Assembly: GCA_026874595.1 (NCBI GenBank)
Contig: CM049307.1
Span: 43,218,362-43,282,361, forward strand
Direction of reading: 5' to 3'
DNA: 64,000 nucleotides
Origin: Sipunculus nudus
Lineage: Eukaryota; Annelida; Sipuncula; Golfingiida; Sipunculidae
The translations under genes and the position numbers were made by a program. This document shows positions 25,602 through 37,849 of the stretch, piece by piece (within the stretch, counting starts at the first letter, position 1; the number at the start of each line of letters is the position of its first letter). Under the pieces are notes generated by a model. That model was not told the origin of the DNA. It saw only the letters and a program-made list of their open reading frames with translations, and did not search any database.

Positions 25602-26400
25602 TTCATATTCGTATTTAAATACAATTGCAAAGTATTCGCACCATGTCTAGTATTTATTTAGTTTTCACCAAACAATGATATTGAGAATCCAGAATATACA
25701 AAATTCACACATTTAAATAATGATCATAAGTACCTGGTTTTATGGCTTTTATTTATATTAAAAAAATAAATGTAATATATTCATTTTGGACTAATTTCAC
25801 ATCAATATACACACTAGACACAGTAGGAATCTAGATAAATATTATCAACTGCATCTTTGTCTATCATTAATTTCCTTCATATGATCCCTAATGATTAGTA
25901 ATGAATAATATGATTTACTTATTTATCATTAAAATTGAACTGAAAAATACCATAGGTGACTGCATGGTGTTATTTGGAATACGTGACATTCTATCCATCC
26001 ATACAAGATTCTTATATCATCAGTAAATGCAAGTTAATTTTCTGTTATTATAAACTAACAAATTCCTTTTCTATTTTTCTTTAATTTGTTATTAAAAACC
26101 AATAAAAATTTATTAATTTATTGTTTATTGTTATGTTGGTTAAAACTACTAAATGAGTTGGGTTGGACACCTGGATCAACTGTGGCTGGCCATAAGCTGC
26201 CTGGCTGCCCCAGTGTATGCCTCACCTCAAGCATGCATAATTTGCTGAAAGTTCAACAAGGTCAACATATAGGTGACTCAAGAGGGGCTGGAGAGAGCCA
26301 AGGTCTGACATGGTCTCATAAAAACATAAATAAAAGTTGCAATTTTTGGCCAATTTCTTTCAGCTTTCTAAACTAAAAAGATGAAATCCTTATGTGTGCA
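25602..26400. other. AT-rich non-coding stretch
   Basis: No supported gene. 26150-26360 holds a more GC-rich patch (GGCTGGCCATAAGCTGCCTGG) resembling 28280-28400 and 57600-57720, so it is repeat-derived. Confidence 0.6.
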
Positions 26401-27677
26401 TGATATGAAAATTATATTAACAGTGCTCTCAGGAAACAAACGTGCCATGGTCAAAGTTGGCCAAAATTTAAGGTACTAATTTTATATTTATACTAATAAC
26501 TTATAAAATTTGAAAAATTCAGAACTAATTTTGGGTATTCAATTGAATCTTGATTAAATAATGTTACATCCCTGACAAAAAATCCCTAGGTTCAGTAACC
26601 CCCATGTTAAAGGAGTAAATATTTTTCATGATTTTTTTTACAAAGTGCATTATATTTGGGCCCATTACTTAAAACAGTTACGCAATACTGACATCATTTC
26701 TGGCATGTGCATAGAGAATGTATAGAAAAATATGTATATTATAAATGATCAAAGTCAGATCAGTGGTTTTGATATTAGGCAGTCCTGAAGTGTAGCAATG
26801 GGTATTTAATGGAAAAATGAAGTTTTTCATTAATATCTCGAAGGTATTAAGTCCTAGTGACCAAATTCTTGGCATGGTCGGGGATTTTGGAGACTTCTAA
26901 TTGTATGCCAAATTTTAGGAACTGAGAGCTGTAGCTGGGGAGCTGAGGTCTTGCAAACTGCATAACACTAGCTTGATGTAAACAATATGTTACATGGTGC
27001 TTGAAAACCTGAATAAAATCTACAGTTTTTTATCAACTGGTTTCAAATTTTTGGTGTTAACAGACAAAATGCTAACAAAAACATGCTGTGAAAATTTAAC
27101 CCACAGTACTTAAAGGAAAAAAAGTGCCATGGTCAAAGTTGGGCAAAATTTAAGGTACCAATTTTTTATTTTTGTTAATATTTTTAAAAATTTAAAAGAT
27201 TTTGATCTAATTTTGGGTATACAATTTAATTTTGATTAATTAAAGTTATATTACTGGAAAAAAAGTCCATAGCTTAAACATGTTTTGTGTTAAGTGATCA
27301 AATATCTTTCCTGATTTTTTACAAAATGCATTATGTTTGGGCCCATAACTTTTAGGAACTATATAGAGGAATATTTATGGTAAATATGAGGAAAAACAGA
27401 TGAGTGGTTTTGTTATTAGGCAGTCCTGAAGTGTGAAAATAGGTTTTTAATACAAAATTGAGGTTTTTCCTTGATTTCTCAAAGGAACGAAGTCGCAAAG
27501 ACCCAGTGTTCGGCTTGGTAGGAGATCTTGGGGACATCTAACATTATGCCGAATTTCGGATTCCTAGGTCTTACGGTTTCAAAACGTGCCACATCTACGG
27601 TCGGACGGACTGACAGACGGACGACGGACAATGGACCACGACTATAGCTCAGATCACATAGTCAGCTGAGCTAAAAA
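26400..27677 (+). repeat. F2 dispersed repeat, two units ending in HT tail
   Basis: Units at 26400-26905 and 27085-27677 share CGTGCCATGGTCAAAGTTGG, GGGCCCAT(T/A)ACTT, TTTTGATATTAGGCAGTCCTG and CTCGAAGG(A/T). The second unit ends in a GGACGG run and the hairpin tail TATAGCTCAGAT...GTCAGCTGAGCTAAAAA. Confidence 0.8.
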
Positions 27678-28480
27678 CTTAAAATATAAGTTAAAATATT
27701 GGAATTCTAAGTTGCAATCATTATATATCCAGAGTGTAGCTCATATTGGGTCATATTATGCATACACATATATTTTATTATTTTTAAATCAAATGTTTAA
27801 ACTGAATTTAAAAGATAATAATGCCACAACATGGCATCTACAAGATTATTCCTTGAATCCCTATAAAAAAAAATTTGCACATTTGAGTTTTCAGTAGATG
27901 CTTAATTTTATTCACCGAAATAAAATAAAAGATTCAGTAAATTTGATAAAATAAAAACCTCTTTTCAAATAAAGTATACACACTGTTGGTTGAATGAGGG
28001 ACAAACAATATTATTATGCTAAATACAGTCTCAGCTATAATTTATTACTGGAATTAATAGTCAATTTCACACCTGGTGAAGTTTTACTCTTCTGAAGTAA
28101 AGCATTACTTATTTGATGAACATCCACACTTTCATAACAATACATCACTTTGTGGACACACTTAAATGTGCACTTTAATCATTGTAACCCTGGTGGTACA
28201 ATACAAAATCTAAAATGTAGCATAGCCAAGAATAAAATAAAATACAGAAAATTATAACATTCATCTAGTTTATGCACCAGCTGGGGGGGGGGGGGGGGGA
28301 GGGCAGAGGTGAAGCCTGCTAGTAGTGGCCAAGCTGAGCCAAGGCAAGCTGCCTGAGGGGGGTTACATGATGCCAGTGAAGGCTGTACTACTAGGTGGGC
28401 TAGATGTAAACAACACTTGACATGGTGTATGAAAACTTGAATAAAAGCTACTTTTTTCAATCAATTCCTTTGAAATTTCA
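27678..28480 (+). repeat. about 750-bp block shared with 57030-57780
   Basis: From AAAATATAAGTTAAAATATT to CATGGTGTATGAAAAC. It includes CCACAACATGGCATCTACAA, TGAATGAGGGACAAACAATA, ATTAATAGTCAATTTCACAC and TTATGCACCAGCTGGGGGGG. About 90% identical in order to the second copy in a TMC intron. Confidence 0.85.
28283..28299. repeat. poly-G tract
   Basis: About 17 G after CACCAGCT. The homologous position at 57611 has only seven G, so the tract expanded in this copy. Confidence 0.9.
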
Positions 28481-29097
28481 GATTTTAAAAGATTAAATCC
28501 TTATGTGTATATGCTGTGAAAATTAAATCAACAGTGCTAACAGGGAAAAAACATGCCATTGAAAAATTTGCAAAATTTAGATCTAATTTTGGGTAAACAA
28601 TTGAATCTTGATTAAATAAAGTTATATTCCTGAAAAAAAGTCTCCAGCTTCAGCAATTCTCATGTTAAGTGAGCAAATATATTTCCTTATTTTTAAAAAA
28701 TTGCATTATATTTGGGCCCATAACTTCAAAATGATCCCCAATACTGACCTAATTTTTGGTATGTGCACAGAAAATGTATTGAAGAATATGAATACTAAAT
28801 ATGATCAAAAATAGATCAGTGATTTTGATATAAGCCTTGAAGTGTAACAATGGCTTTTTTATGGTAAAATGGAGGTTTTTCCTTAATATCTCGAAGGAAA
28901 TAAAGTCCTAATGACCCAATTTTCGGTATGGAAGGAGATTTTGGAAACATCTAATGGTATGCAGAATTTTGGATTCGTAGGTCCAACGGTTGTAAAACGT
29001 GCCCTGTTAACGGACGGCCGGCCGGCCGGACGGACGGACGACGGACAAAGGACCACGACTATAGCTCAGATGACTTGTAGTTAGCTGAGCTAAAAAA
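28480..29097 (+). repeat. F2 dispersed repeat with HT tail
   Basis: F2 words (AATTGAATCTTGATTAAAT, GGGCCCATAACTT, AATATCTCGAAGGAA) are followed by GGCCGGCCGG and GGACGG runs. The hairpin tail is at 29060-29097 (GACTTGTAGTTAGCTGAGC, slightly degenerate). Confidence 0.8.
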
Positions 29098-29934
29098 TCA
29101 TTCATAATTTCTTTATACTTAATAAAGGACAGACTGGTAGACAAACAAAGCTGATAATATATACGAAGTTTCTATTGTTTTTTAATTTATTTATTATATC
29201 AATTTTTTTTAAAGTTTAACATCTGCGATAATACACAACTGAATATATAATTTGCTTTCAAATAGCTTAAATCCAAACACATACAGTATATGAAAATTAT
29301 TTTAACAGTGCTTATAGGAAAAATTTCATAATTAATATATATTTAATGATGACGGAGTGATGATGGACAGAGCTGATCCCTTTATGTTCCATTCTCCTTA
29401 GGCAAGAATATGTTTCAATAAGATCTTAATTTTTTCTAATCCTATTATATTTTTAATTAGATAAATTTTACACATTTGCAATAAAAACTAATGTCCATGT
29501 GCACAGGAATCAATGGCAGCAGGAAGGGGGGGGGGGGGGGGGGGGGTCCTTCTCCAATTCTGCTGAGTAGGAAAATAATCAATATTTGTATTAGATTCTC
29601 ATTTTTTATCACATCAATTTTTTTCATTGTAAGTTTATATTTCTATACATTTCAAATATAACATATATATTTCTGAATATAATTGAAAAGTTGATTCATA
29701 ATTCTAAATTGCATCATCATAAATCTAAATCTTGTCTGACAACACCACATCATGCATAAAAAAAGTAATTTATTTTTTCACAAAACAAAATAATAAATTT
29801 GCAAAACAACAAATGTCTAAAAATAATACTTGATTCACAATTTTAAATTGTGCCTTTATTTATCCATTATTGCTTCATATTCTATAAATTTTAGCATACT
29901 GATGGGTTGAATTATATTTGTTAAAATCATTTAA
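29098..29934. other. AT-rich non-coding stretch with poly-G tract
   Basis: No supported gene. An approximately 20-G run at 29527-29546 follows GGCAGCAGGAA. Otherwise low-complexity AT. Confidence 0.6.
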
Positions 29935-32827
29935 AAAAGTGGCCCATGGGTCATGACGCTCAGCCGACTGACATGTTGATAATATGTCCTTGCACGAACA
30001 ACTTATTAAGATAGGTGGCATCATTGCATATTAGCTTAAGTTCATCAAGATCCATAAGCACATCAAATTTGATGACAATCCAACCAGCCTTTCACGAGGA
30101 ATTTGCCAATTTGTGTGTATTTTGCATTATTTCTGGGGTGCTCAAACATACCCCAAAACTCTGAGAAAATAGGTCACTGTGACCCAATTTCAGGTTTCTG
30201 GGGAGGAACTCTCAGGATGTCAAGTTAGAAGATTCTGGATTCAATGGTTATGATTTGTGCCCTACTTTGGTATCAAATTTTCAATTATTCTGGGGGGGGG
30301 GGGGTACTTCTGAGCCCCAAATCGTAACCAGAATCTTCTAACTTGACTTCCAGAGAGGTCCATGAAAATTTTCCTTGAAAACCTGGAATTAGGTCTCTGT
30401 TACCCATATTCTTTGAGCTATGGGGCTCCGAAGTACCCCCCCCCCCCCCCCAAAGAATAATGGAAAATTTGATACAAAAGCTCAAGTATCTGAACAACTA
30501 ATGCATTGATAACCATGATTCTTTGCACAGATATTTTTCATGGAATGTTTCATCACTTTCTGCAGACTTGTGGCGCCACCTGTATTTTTTCGATTTTTTA
30601 AAGATTTTTTCTCTATTTTTTAGACCTCTTAAGATGCGGTCATCTGTTAACAGGGCATAAATCCTAAGGACTGGACCTAAAATCTTCTCTCTTAATATGC
30701 ACGGAGGCCCATGAAAAGTCTCTGTGGAAACCTGAAATAAGGCCTCTGTTACCCATATTCTTCAAGCTATGGGGCTCTGAAGTACCCCCCGAATAATGGA
30801 AAATTTGATACAAAAGCCCAAGTATCTGAACAATTAATGCATTGATAACCATGATTTTTTGCGTGGATATTGGTCATGGAATGTTTCATCAATTTCTGCA
30901 GACTGGTGGCACCACATGTATTTTTTCGATTTTTTTTTCTCTATTTTTGAGACCTCTTAAGATGTGGTCATCTGTTAACAGGGCACAAATCCTAAGGACT
31001 GGACCTAAAATTTTCTCTCTTGACATTCAGGGAGTCCCATGAAAAGTCTCTGAGGATACCAGGAATAAGGTCTCTGTTACCCATATTCTTCGAGCTATGG
31101 GGCTCTGAAGTAACCCCCCCCCCCTGAATAATGGAAAATTTGATACAAAAGCTCAAGTATCTGAACAACTAATGTATTGATAACCATGATATTTTGCATG
31201 GATATTGGTCATGGAATGTTTCATCACTTTCTGCAGACTTGTGGCGCCATCTGAATTTTTTTTCGATTTTTATGAATTTTTCTATTTTTGAGACCTCTTA
31301 AGATGCGGTCATCTGTGAACAGGGCACAAATCCTTAGGACTGGACCTAAAATCTTTTCCCTTGAAATGCAGGGAGGCCCATGAAAAGTCTCCTTGAAAAC
31401 CTGGAATTAGGTCTCTGTAACCCATATTCTTCGAGCTATGGGGCTCCGAAGTACCCCACAGAATATTGGAAAATTTGATACAAAAGCTCCAGTATCTGAA
31501 CAACTAATGCATTGATCACCATGATTCTTTGCATAAATATTGATCATGGAGTGTTTCATCAAGGTAAACAATTGAATCTTAATTAAACAAAGTTATATAC
31601 AGTAGAGCGCCGTATTTCCGAATGCTGAATTTCCGAAAATTCGTTTTTCCGAAAATTTAAATGGGGAGCCGAAAATTAATTCGTATTTCCGAAATAGATT
31701 TCAAGTATGTAAAAACCTAAAATGAGTATTGTAATTACGAGTCACAAGGCCTGCAGTCATGTGTTAAACCCAGTGGTGAACCTAATTAATTAGTTCTGGG
31801 CCGATGTTGTCGCCGGGGCAAAGGTGTGATAGCAAAGCTCGGCCCCCTGTACCCCTAGCAAGCGACTGAACAGTTTATCCAAGAGCAATTGTGTGTTATC
31901 AACCACATCTCGTTTGTACTCAAGCAAGCATCGTTCGTCGGTTTGGGACAGGATGTCATAAAATAACTGAGCAGTTTACTCGCATCGGCATTGGTGAGGT
32001 ATAATTGATTAAACCCTTGTGCTCGAACAGCTTTTATATATCCCGGTCTTCAATTACGTAGATCGATAAGAAACACAGTGTTCCTTGGCGATGTCATTTG
32101 ACCTTTCCCTCCAGTGAATTTGATGAGAAAAAGAGCACGCACGTATCCTTGAAGCGTTTAGACTGATCTTTGCCAATTATGCTCAGCAACAATCCAATAT
32201 CTTTTATACGTCCAGGTATTCAATTACGAATATCGAAGAAAAACACCGTGTTCCTCGGATAAAATGGCATTTAATTAATCATTAACTCTTGTACTTACTT
32301 GCCGCTAAACCCTTGTCCGCTTTTCCGAATGTTCGTTTTTACGAACAAAAAGCTTGTCCCCCGACGATTTCGGAAAAACGGCGCTCTACTGTACTTGGGA
32401 AAATTGTCTCTAGTTTAAACATTTTTCATGTTGAGTAAATATTTTTCCTCATTTTTTACAAAGTCCATTATGTTTGGGCCCATAACTTATAGATATTATA
32501 CCTAACGGACTTAATTCCTGGTATGTATATAGGAAATATATAGGAGATTACTTCTGGAAAACATTAAGAAAAACAGATAAGTGATTTTGATATTAGGCAG
32601 TCCTGAAGTGTGATAATAGGTTTCTAAATATCTCGAAGGAACGAAGACTTATTGACCCAATTTTTGGTATGGAAGGAGAATTTGGGGACATCTAACAGTA
32701 TGCCGAATTTTGGATTCAGAGGGTCTAACGGTTTCAAAACGGGCCAGTCTAACGGACGGATGGACGGACGGACGGACAATGGACCACGACTATAGCTCAG
32801 ATGACTTACAGTCAGCTGAGCTAAAAA
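29935..32827 (+). repeat. composite HT element: head, F1 units in both orientations, F2 unit with nested transposon, tail
   Basis: Head GGCCCATGGGTCATGACGCTC at 29939. F1 sequence runs forward at about 30100-30300. It then switches to reverse-complement F1 units (GAAAATTTGATACAAAAGC, TGTGGCGCCACCTGTA, TTTCATCACTTTCTGCAGAC) up to 31560 at about 330-345-bp spacing. An F2 unit follows, split by the element at 31600-32391. The hairpin tail is at 32791-32827. Whether this is one element or several layered ones cannot be settled by eye. Confidence 0.6.
31600..32391. mobile_element. 792-bp Tc1/mariner-pogo (Tigger-like) non-autonomous element
   Basis: Terminal inverted repeats of about 23 bp: left CAGTAGAGCGCCGTATTTCC, right complement CAGTAGAGCGCCGTTTTTCC, with one mismatch. 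TA flanks both ends (31598-31599 and 32392-32393). CAGTA...CCG termini with TA duplication are typical of pogo/Tigger-type elements (family knowledge). It splits an F2 repeat at GTTATA|TTCC-like sequence. The interior has two diverged copies about 185 bp apart of CCAGGTATTCAATTACG-like text and no transposase ORF. Confidence 0.85.
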
Positions 32828-33680
32828 GTGGGTGAAGTGACCTTGACCTTTGACCAGGTAACCTCAAAATCTACAGATTTCCTCAATTTAGGCAAGTAAG
32901 CCATGTGCGAAAGATGGAAAGTTTGGGATGAGAAGTTTGATCTACAGTGCATCCACAATCTTTTTAAAGGTGTGGCTACTGTTGTAGAGATTATAACCTG
33001 GTCCAGGATGCACTGGTGACAAACTTACAAGTCTCTCAGTTGATGTAAAGATTCTTTATTTTAACTATAAAGGAGAGGGTATGCCGAGCCCCTGTTTAGG
33101 GCTTGGCCCCCAGTTTGTAACTGCCTCTGAACACATCGCCTCTCTGCCAGCATGATTCACACACTATTAGTAAACCAATCAGAGATTTCCCTGACGTGTC
33201 ACCACAGATGCATTTAAAGAAAGGTGTGCAATGAAAGCGCAATTAGACTGAATAGAGTTGCCATGTAATCAAGGCTAAGCAATTACAGTCATTATGTAAA
33301 TACCTGGCAACTCAGCTCTGACATTTGAATACACAAAGTCTCAGTTAACTTAAACACCTGCAACTTACACAATATATAATTATGATGAAATACAGAGAGT
33401 GAGAATTGTAGTTATAGACTGGCCCTTAGTACATTACACTGTGACCTTCACCTTTGATTTCTGGACCCTGAATATCAAGATGATTCTTGCTTAAGTGGTG
33501 GGTCATAAATAAATCAAGCTTGAAGCCAATCTGCCATATGTAAGTCAAGTTTAAAATCCATTTGTTAATCCAACCTGGAGTTATCATCTGAAAACAATTT
33601 GTATGGCTAGACGGATGGACGGACTGACCAACAGGCAGACAGACACGGTGATTACTATAGGGCAGCCACTTGTGATCAAT
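32828..33680 (+). repeat. F4 dispersed repeat carrying TGACCTTGACCTTTGACC
   Basis: GTGACCTTGACCTTTGACC at 32836 and the related GTGACCTTCACCTTTGAT at 33439. Also AAGATGGAAAGTTTGGG, ATCCACAATCTTTTTAAAG, ATAAATAAATCAAG and a final GACGGATGGACGGACTGACC tail. It recurs at 49540-50060. An insertion-like, less AT-rich stretch at about 33000-33420 (GCCGAGCCCCTGTTTAGGGC) is unidentified. Confidence 0.65.
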
Positions 33681-33699
33681 AAACACATCAGTTTTGGGA

Positions 33700-34140
33700 C
33701 ACTAGATGTCATCACAGCTGAGAAACTGACCAGATTGTTGTAATTTTATAGTAAAAAAATAGAAAAATGATCGTTAAAATAAGAAAAAATGCAGGTGGCT
33801 CCACCACTTTCGGAAACTGGTAAAACTAGTCATGGTCAATATTCAGGCAAAATTCATGATAATCCATGCATTAACAATCAAGATATTGGAGGTTTTGTAT
33901 CACATTTTTGTTTATTGGGGGGGGGGGGGTACTTTTAAGCGCCATAGCTCGGAGGATATATGTCACTGTGACCTAACTTCAGGTTTCTACGGACATTTTT
34001 ATTGATCTCCCTGGATGTTCACTTAGAAGTTTCTAGGACCAGCAGTTACGATTTGTGCCCTGCTTACGAACGACCAGATGGACGGCAGACAAAGCGTCAT
34101 TCCTATACCTCTGTTGACTTACAGTCAGCATAGCTAAAAA
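33700..34140 (+). repeat. single F1 unit with degenerate HT tail
   Basis: Contains GCAGGTGGCTCCACC, a 13-G expansion at 33917-33929 at the normal G6 site, GCCATAGCTCGGAGGATAT, TTACGATTTGTGCCCTG and a tail TTGACTTACAGTCAGCATAG. Confidence 0.7.
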
Positions 34141-36254
34141 TCGGCCCCACTTGGCATTGAATAAAAGCCCTGGAACACAGAGAACCAAGGACCTTCATGC
34201 CACGTCATCTCAACCCCTTTCCCAAACCCCCTGCAAAAGGACGTCAGTGTCTACAACTGTAACATAGACACGTCTGGAGTCCAAAGACCGCGGGAGAGAG
34301 CCGATGTCGACACCCCAGGGGAAAGGCACGAAGAGGCAATCGGATGGATTCACACAATGAATAATGAAAATGTTACTTCCTGAGAGAAAATAGTGGTTCA
34401 TGAGAACGCATTGATACTGAATATCCAACCCGAGCATGCCAGTAACCAATAAACAAATAATAAGTTTTTTTATTTTCTATACAACACCGGATAAATTACT
34501 TGTATAAAAAAGTAAACGACATTTTGATATTTTTACACGTTTTATATTAATGTACAAAGGTATCACATTTCTAATGACATAAGAAATGCATTGTACATAA
34601 TCTACCCAAATATTGCATTATGCACAACCTGCAGTGGTGAAGATAATAATAAATGTTAATACTAATAATAACAAATTCATGCTGAAAAGGAAATACAAGA
34701 CATATATGGTCGTTGCCCTGCCGGACACATTCTTGTACAGTAAAGATGTCTGTTTCGATGAGAAATATCGAGGAACACTGAGTCAATGAAAATGACAAAA
34801 TTTGATTATATTCATTCAATCATATACAACATTCTTTGCTTTTGTCTTTAAGTCTCTTGCACACATGGTGCCCCGCCGATGCCCACTAAGTGGGTCTCAG
34901 AGTGAACTTGTTCTTTGACCAGTGTTACATGTTAGAATCAGCATCGTGAGTACTGCCTCTCAACTAAACCTCTGCTGATATAATCTTAAAAGCTATAAAA
35001 TAAAACTTTAATAGAAAGCTTGGCATTTCAAGTGTTGCTTGGGGCTCTGTAGAGAACAAGTTCAGCATTTTTAGATATTGCAGCCACTAAGTTCTATATT
35101 TTTATCATTTTTAATTATTTAAAAATAACTTTAATTTCACTTTTCAGAGCTACACTGTAGTATCGCTAAAATGTACAGTCTACATCTTGAGTAACATGCA
35201 TCTTTCACTACATTGAATGAAGTATATCACTATATCACGGAGTAACCCATACATATAGAGAACAGACTCGATACTGTAATATACTGATGTGATTACATCT
35301 AACACATTAACAATGTTTAAACAAAATTATTCGAAACTATTATAAATTCAAGGCTTGAAGGGTCACAGGTCCATCAGCAGGTTTTGGTCAAAGATCCCCC
35401 TTCCCCCTTTGTGGTTTGCAGGAAAAGGCACAACACGAAAAGGAATGTAAAATGTGAGATATGTACAATATTATACATCAGAGTGCTGACTGATATTTAT
35501 GACATTATATACATAACAGCTATATGTATCATTCCAATACTCTAATATAAATTGCATAGATATAAATGTGGTCACATTATAAATGATCAGTTGAAAGTTG
35601 TTGTTTATCACCAAGAAAAAGATTAATAACGGTACTACAAAATATATGTTAACAAAAATGTCATGCAATATGTAAGCAAAGCCCAAATATTCCTCCTATA
35701 CACTACAGTGTATTATTATCATGCTCTGTGTGGGCTAATCAAACTGATAAGCCATGAGATTAAGGGCACCAACAGATACTTTGCTTTAAGGGTATTAAAA
35801 CATGAATAAAGGGATCGGCAAAGTGCATTTAAGGTAATTGATTTTGCACTCCTCTATGAAAATCCATGATCAATTAAATTTCCTCATCAAGTGAGGTTTT
35901 TAGCATTATAGTATGCATTAATATCACATTTACTCCAATGAAGTACTAAAAGTCAAACCCTTAAAGGGTAGCAATAGTAATATTTATCCAAATTCATTCA
36001 GCAGCTAACATTATTAAAGACATACCATGCCTTGTTCATAATCATCGTTTAATAGAACATGCTTTATAATATCTTTTAACCATCAGGAGATATGTAAATA
36101 CTTAATACAGCATATAATCAGTTCCGCCAGAGCCCTCTCTTTATTGTTCATCAATAGTAGGTAAAGCTATGATTACTGAAAATATTTACATTATCTACAG
36201 TGTGTTGTGCCCTGAATATTGTTTAACTTATTCACATCAAGTAAAGTTCTGTTT

Positions 36255-36293
<39 letters not shown>

Positions 36294-36520
36294 CACACAC
36301 ATACACAAATGGCTGAAAGCATTGAATCACCTTAAACTCAATCATATTCAATCACTACCAATTCTGACACCTCATGTGCAATTAATTTGGATGTGTTTAA
36401 TGTCATTTAAATCAGGCAGTATCATGACCTTGTTGAACCAGTGCATGACTATACACGTATTCACAGTAGCATTCAGATTTATTGCTGTATAAATATTATA
36501 CAAACAACATAAAACAGGAA
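34141..36520. other. AT-rich non-coding stretch
   Basis: No supported gene on either strand; ORFs are short and low-complexity. 34240-34330 is somewhat GC-rich but shows no recognisable domain. (AT)n lies at 36259-36289. Confidence 0.55.
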
Positions 36521-36524
36521 CAAC

Positions 36525-37050
36525 AAGAGCGCCGCAAACTAGCATAATACGCTCGTTGTGTATCTGGTGACCTCTGACCTCATTAAATATGTGTGAATTT
36601 TTATGAGAAGATAATTCTGTTGAGAAACTATTGGTAAATATGTATAACGAGTTTCCTGAATATCCATAGGATTTTTGGTAAGTCACCAGGGTGCCTTAAG
36701 AGTACGGTTACCTCTGACTTCTTTGAATATGCACGGATTTTGCTGGAAATCGAACTTAGGCAAAATATTTTATTGATCAACATTTGTGATGAGTTTGATC
36801 AAAATCCTTTTTATTATTTATAAGTTAGCACGGCAACACCACAAAGTAGCCTCCTTACCCGTGACCTTATTAAACATGCGCATTGTTCCCATAATCGAAC
36901 TCGGGCAAATCACCTGATGATGAGTAGTTATGGTGAGTTTCGTGAAAATCCATCAAAGCCCCAGTAAGCTATCGGGGCGACACTAAAAATTAACGGACGG
37001 ACAGAGGGTACACCATAATACTCCCGTCATATGACGTCGTATAATAAAAA
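36525..37050 (+). repeat. dispersed repeat with CATAATAC ends
   Basis: The head AGAGCGCCGCAAACTAGCAT is followed by AATACGCTCG. Three diverged internal sub-units have TGACCT(C/T) and ATTAAA(T/C)ATG words. The end has ACGGACGGACAGAGGGTACA, then CCATAATACTCCCGTC and GACGTCGTATAATAAAAA. Repeats with such ends are common in molluscs (from general knowledge, not checked here). Confidence 0.6.
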
Positions 37051-37207
37051 CACTGTACAGAACTAATTATTGACAAGTTGTTGTTAAAGATGTTTAAGAC
37101 ACATATATAGTCTTCTATAAAATTAAAACCCACTTTGACATATCAAAGCAAAAACTGTTAAAAAATTATATAATATTAAAAAGTGAATTACATAATGAGT
37201 TGCAACC

Positions 37208-37209
<2 letters not shown>

Positions 37210-37248
<39 letters not shown>
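37210..37248. repeat. (CT)n microsatellite
   Basis: About 19 uninterrupted CT units. Confidence 0.95.
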
Positions 37249-37251
<3 letters not shown>

Positions 37252-37509
37252 CAAGCTTCAATAATATTGCTGTATTAAAGTTGTATCCTTCACTAAAATG
37301 CTGTATAAACTAATACTTAGATCATATTGTACAAGTATTTGGCTATAAAATAGATATACAGTATACTAATGTAAAAGTTATTTACAAATATTCTTTTCTC
37401 CCAGGTCTAAACAATATTAGGTATACTAAAATTACTGCTACTGGTACCTAGACTACAGAATTGTTGTAAAATAACATGAACTGGGCAAGTCATAAAATGA
37501 AGTGACATT

Positions 37510-37631
<122 letters not shown>

Positions 37632-37766
37632 AAAAATAAATATACACATTTCAATTTTATTAATTAACTGCATCACATCTGCTCTCCTTGTATGCAAAAA
37701 CCAGTGACAACAGACAAGAGGCAATAATTAACATCACTCTCATAAAGACAGTGAACACAAAGAAGA

Positions 37767-37768
<2 letters not shown>

Positions 37769-37843
<75 letters not shown>
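37769..37843. repeat. (AT)n microsatellite, second
   Basis: About 37 uninterrupted AT units ending in ACACACT. Confidence 0.95.
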
Positions 37844-37848
<5 letters not shown>

Positions 37849-37849
37849 T

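Noticed and set aside
33000-33420. Possible LTR of a retroelement
   Set aside because: Less AT-rich and bounded by F4 sequence, but no matching second LTR, primer-binding site or polypurine tract was visible in the window.
36372-36686. 104-residue minus-strand ORF as a further 3' exon of TMC
   Set aside because: No acceptor in a compatible phase, and it overlaps a dispersed repeat and low-complexity sequence.
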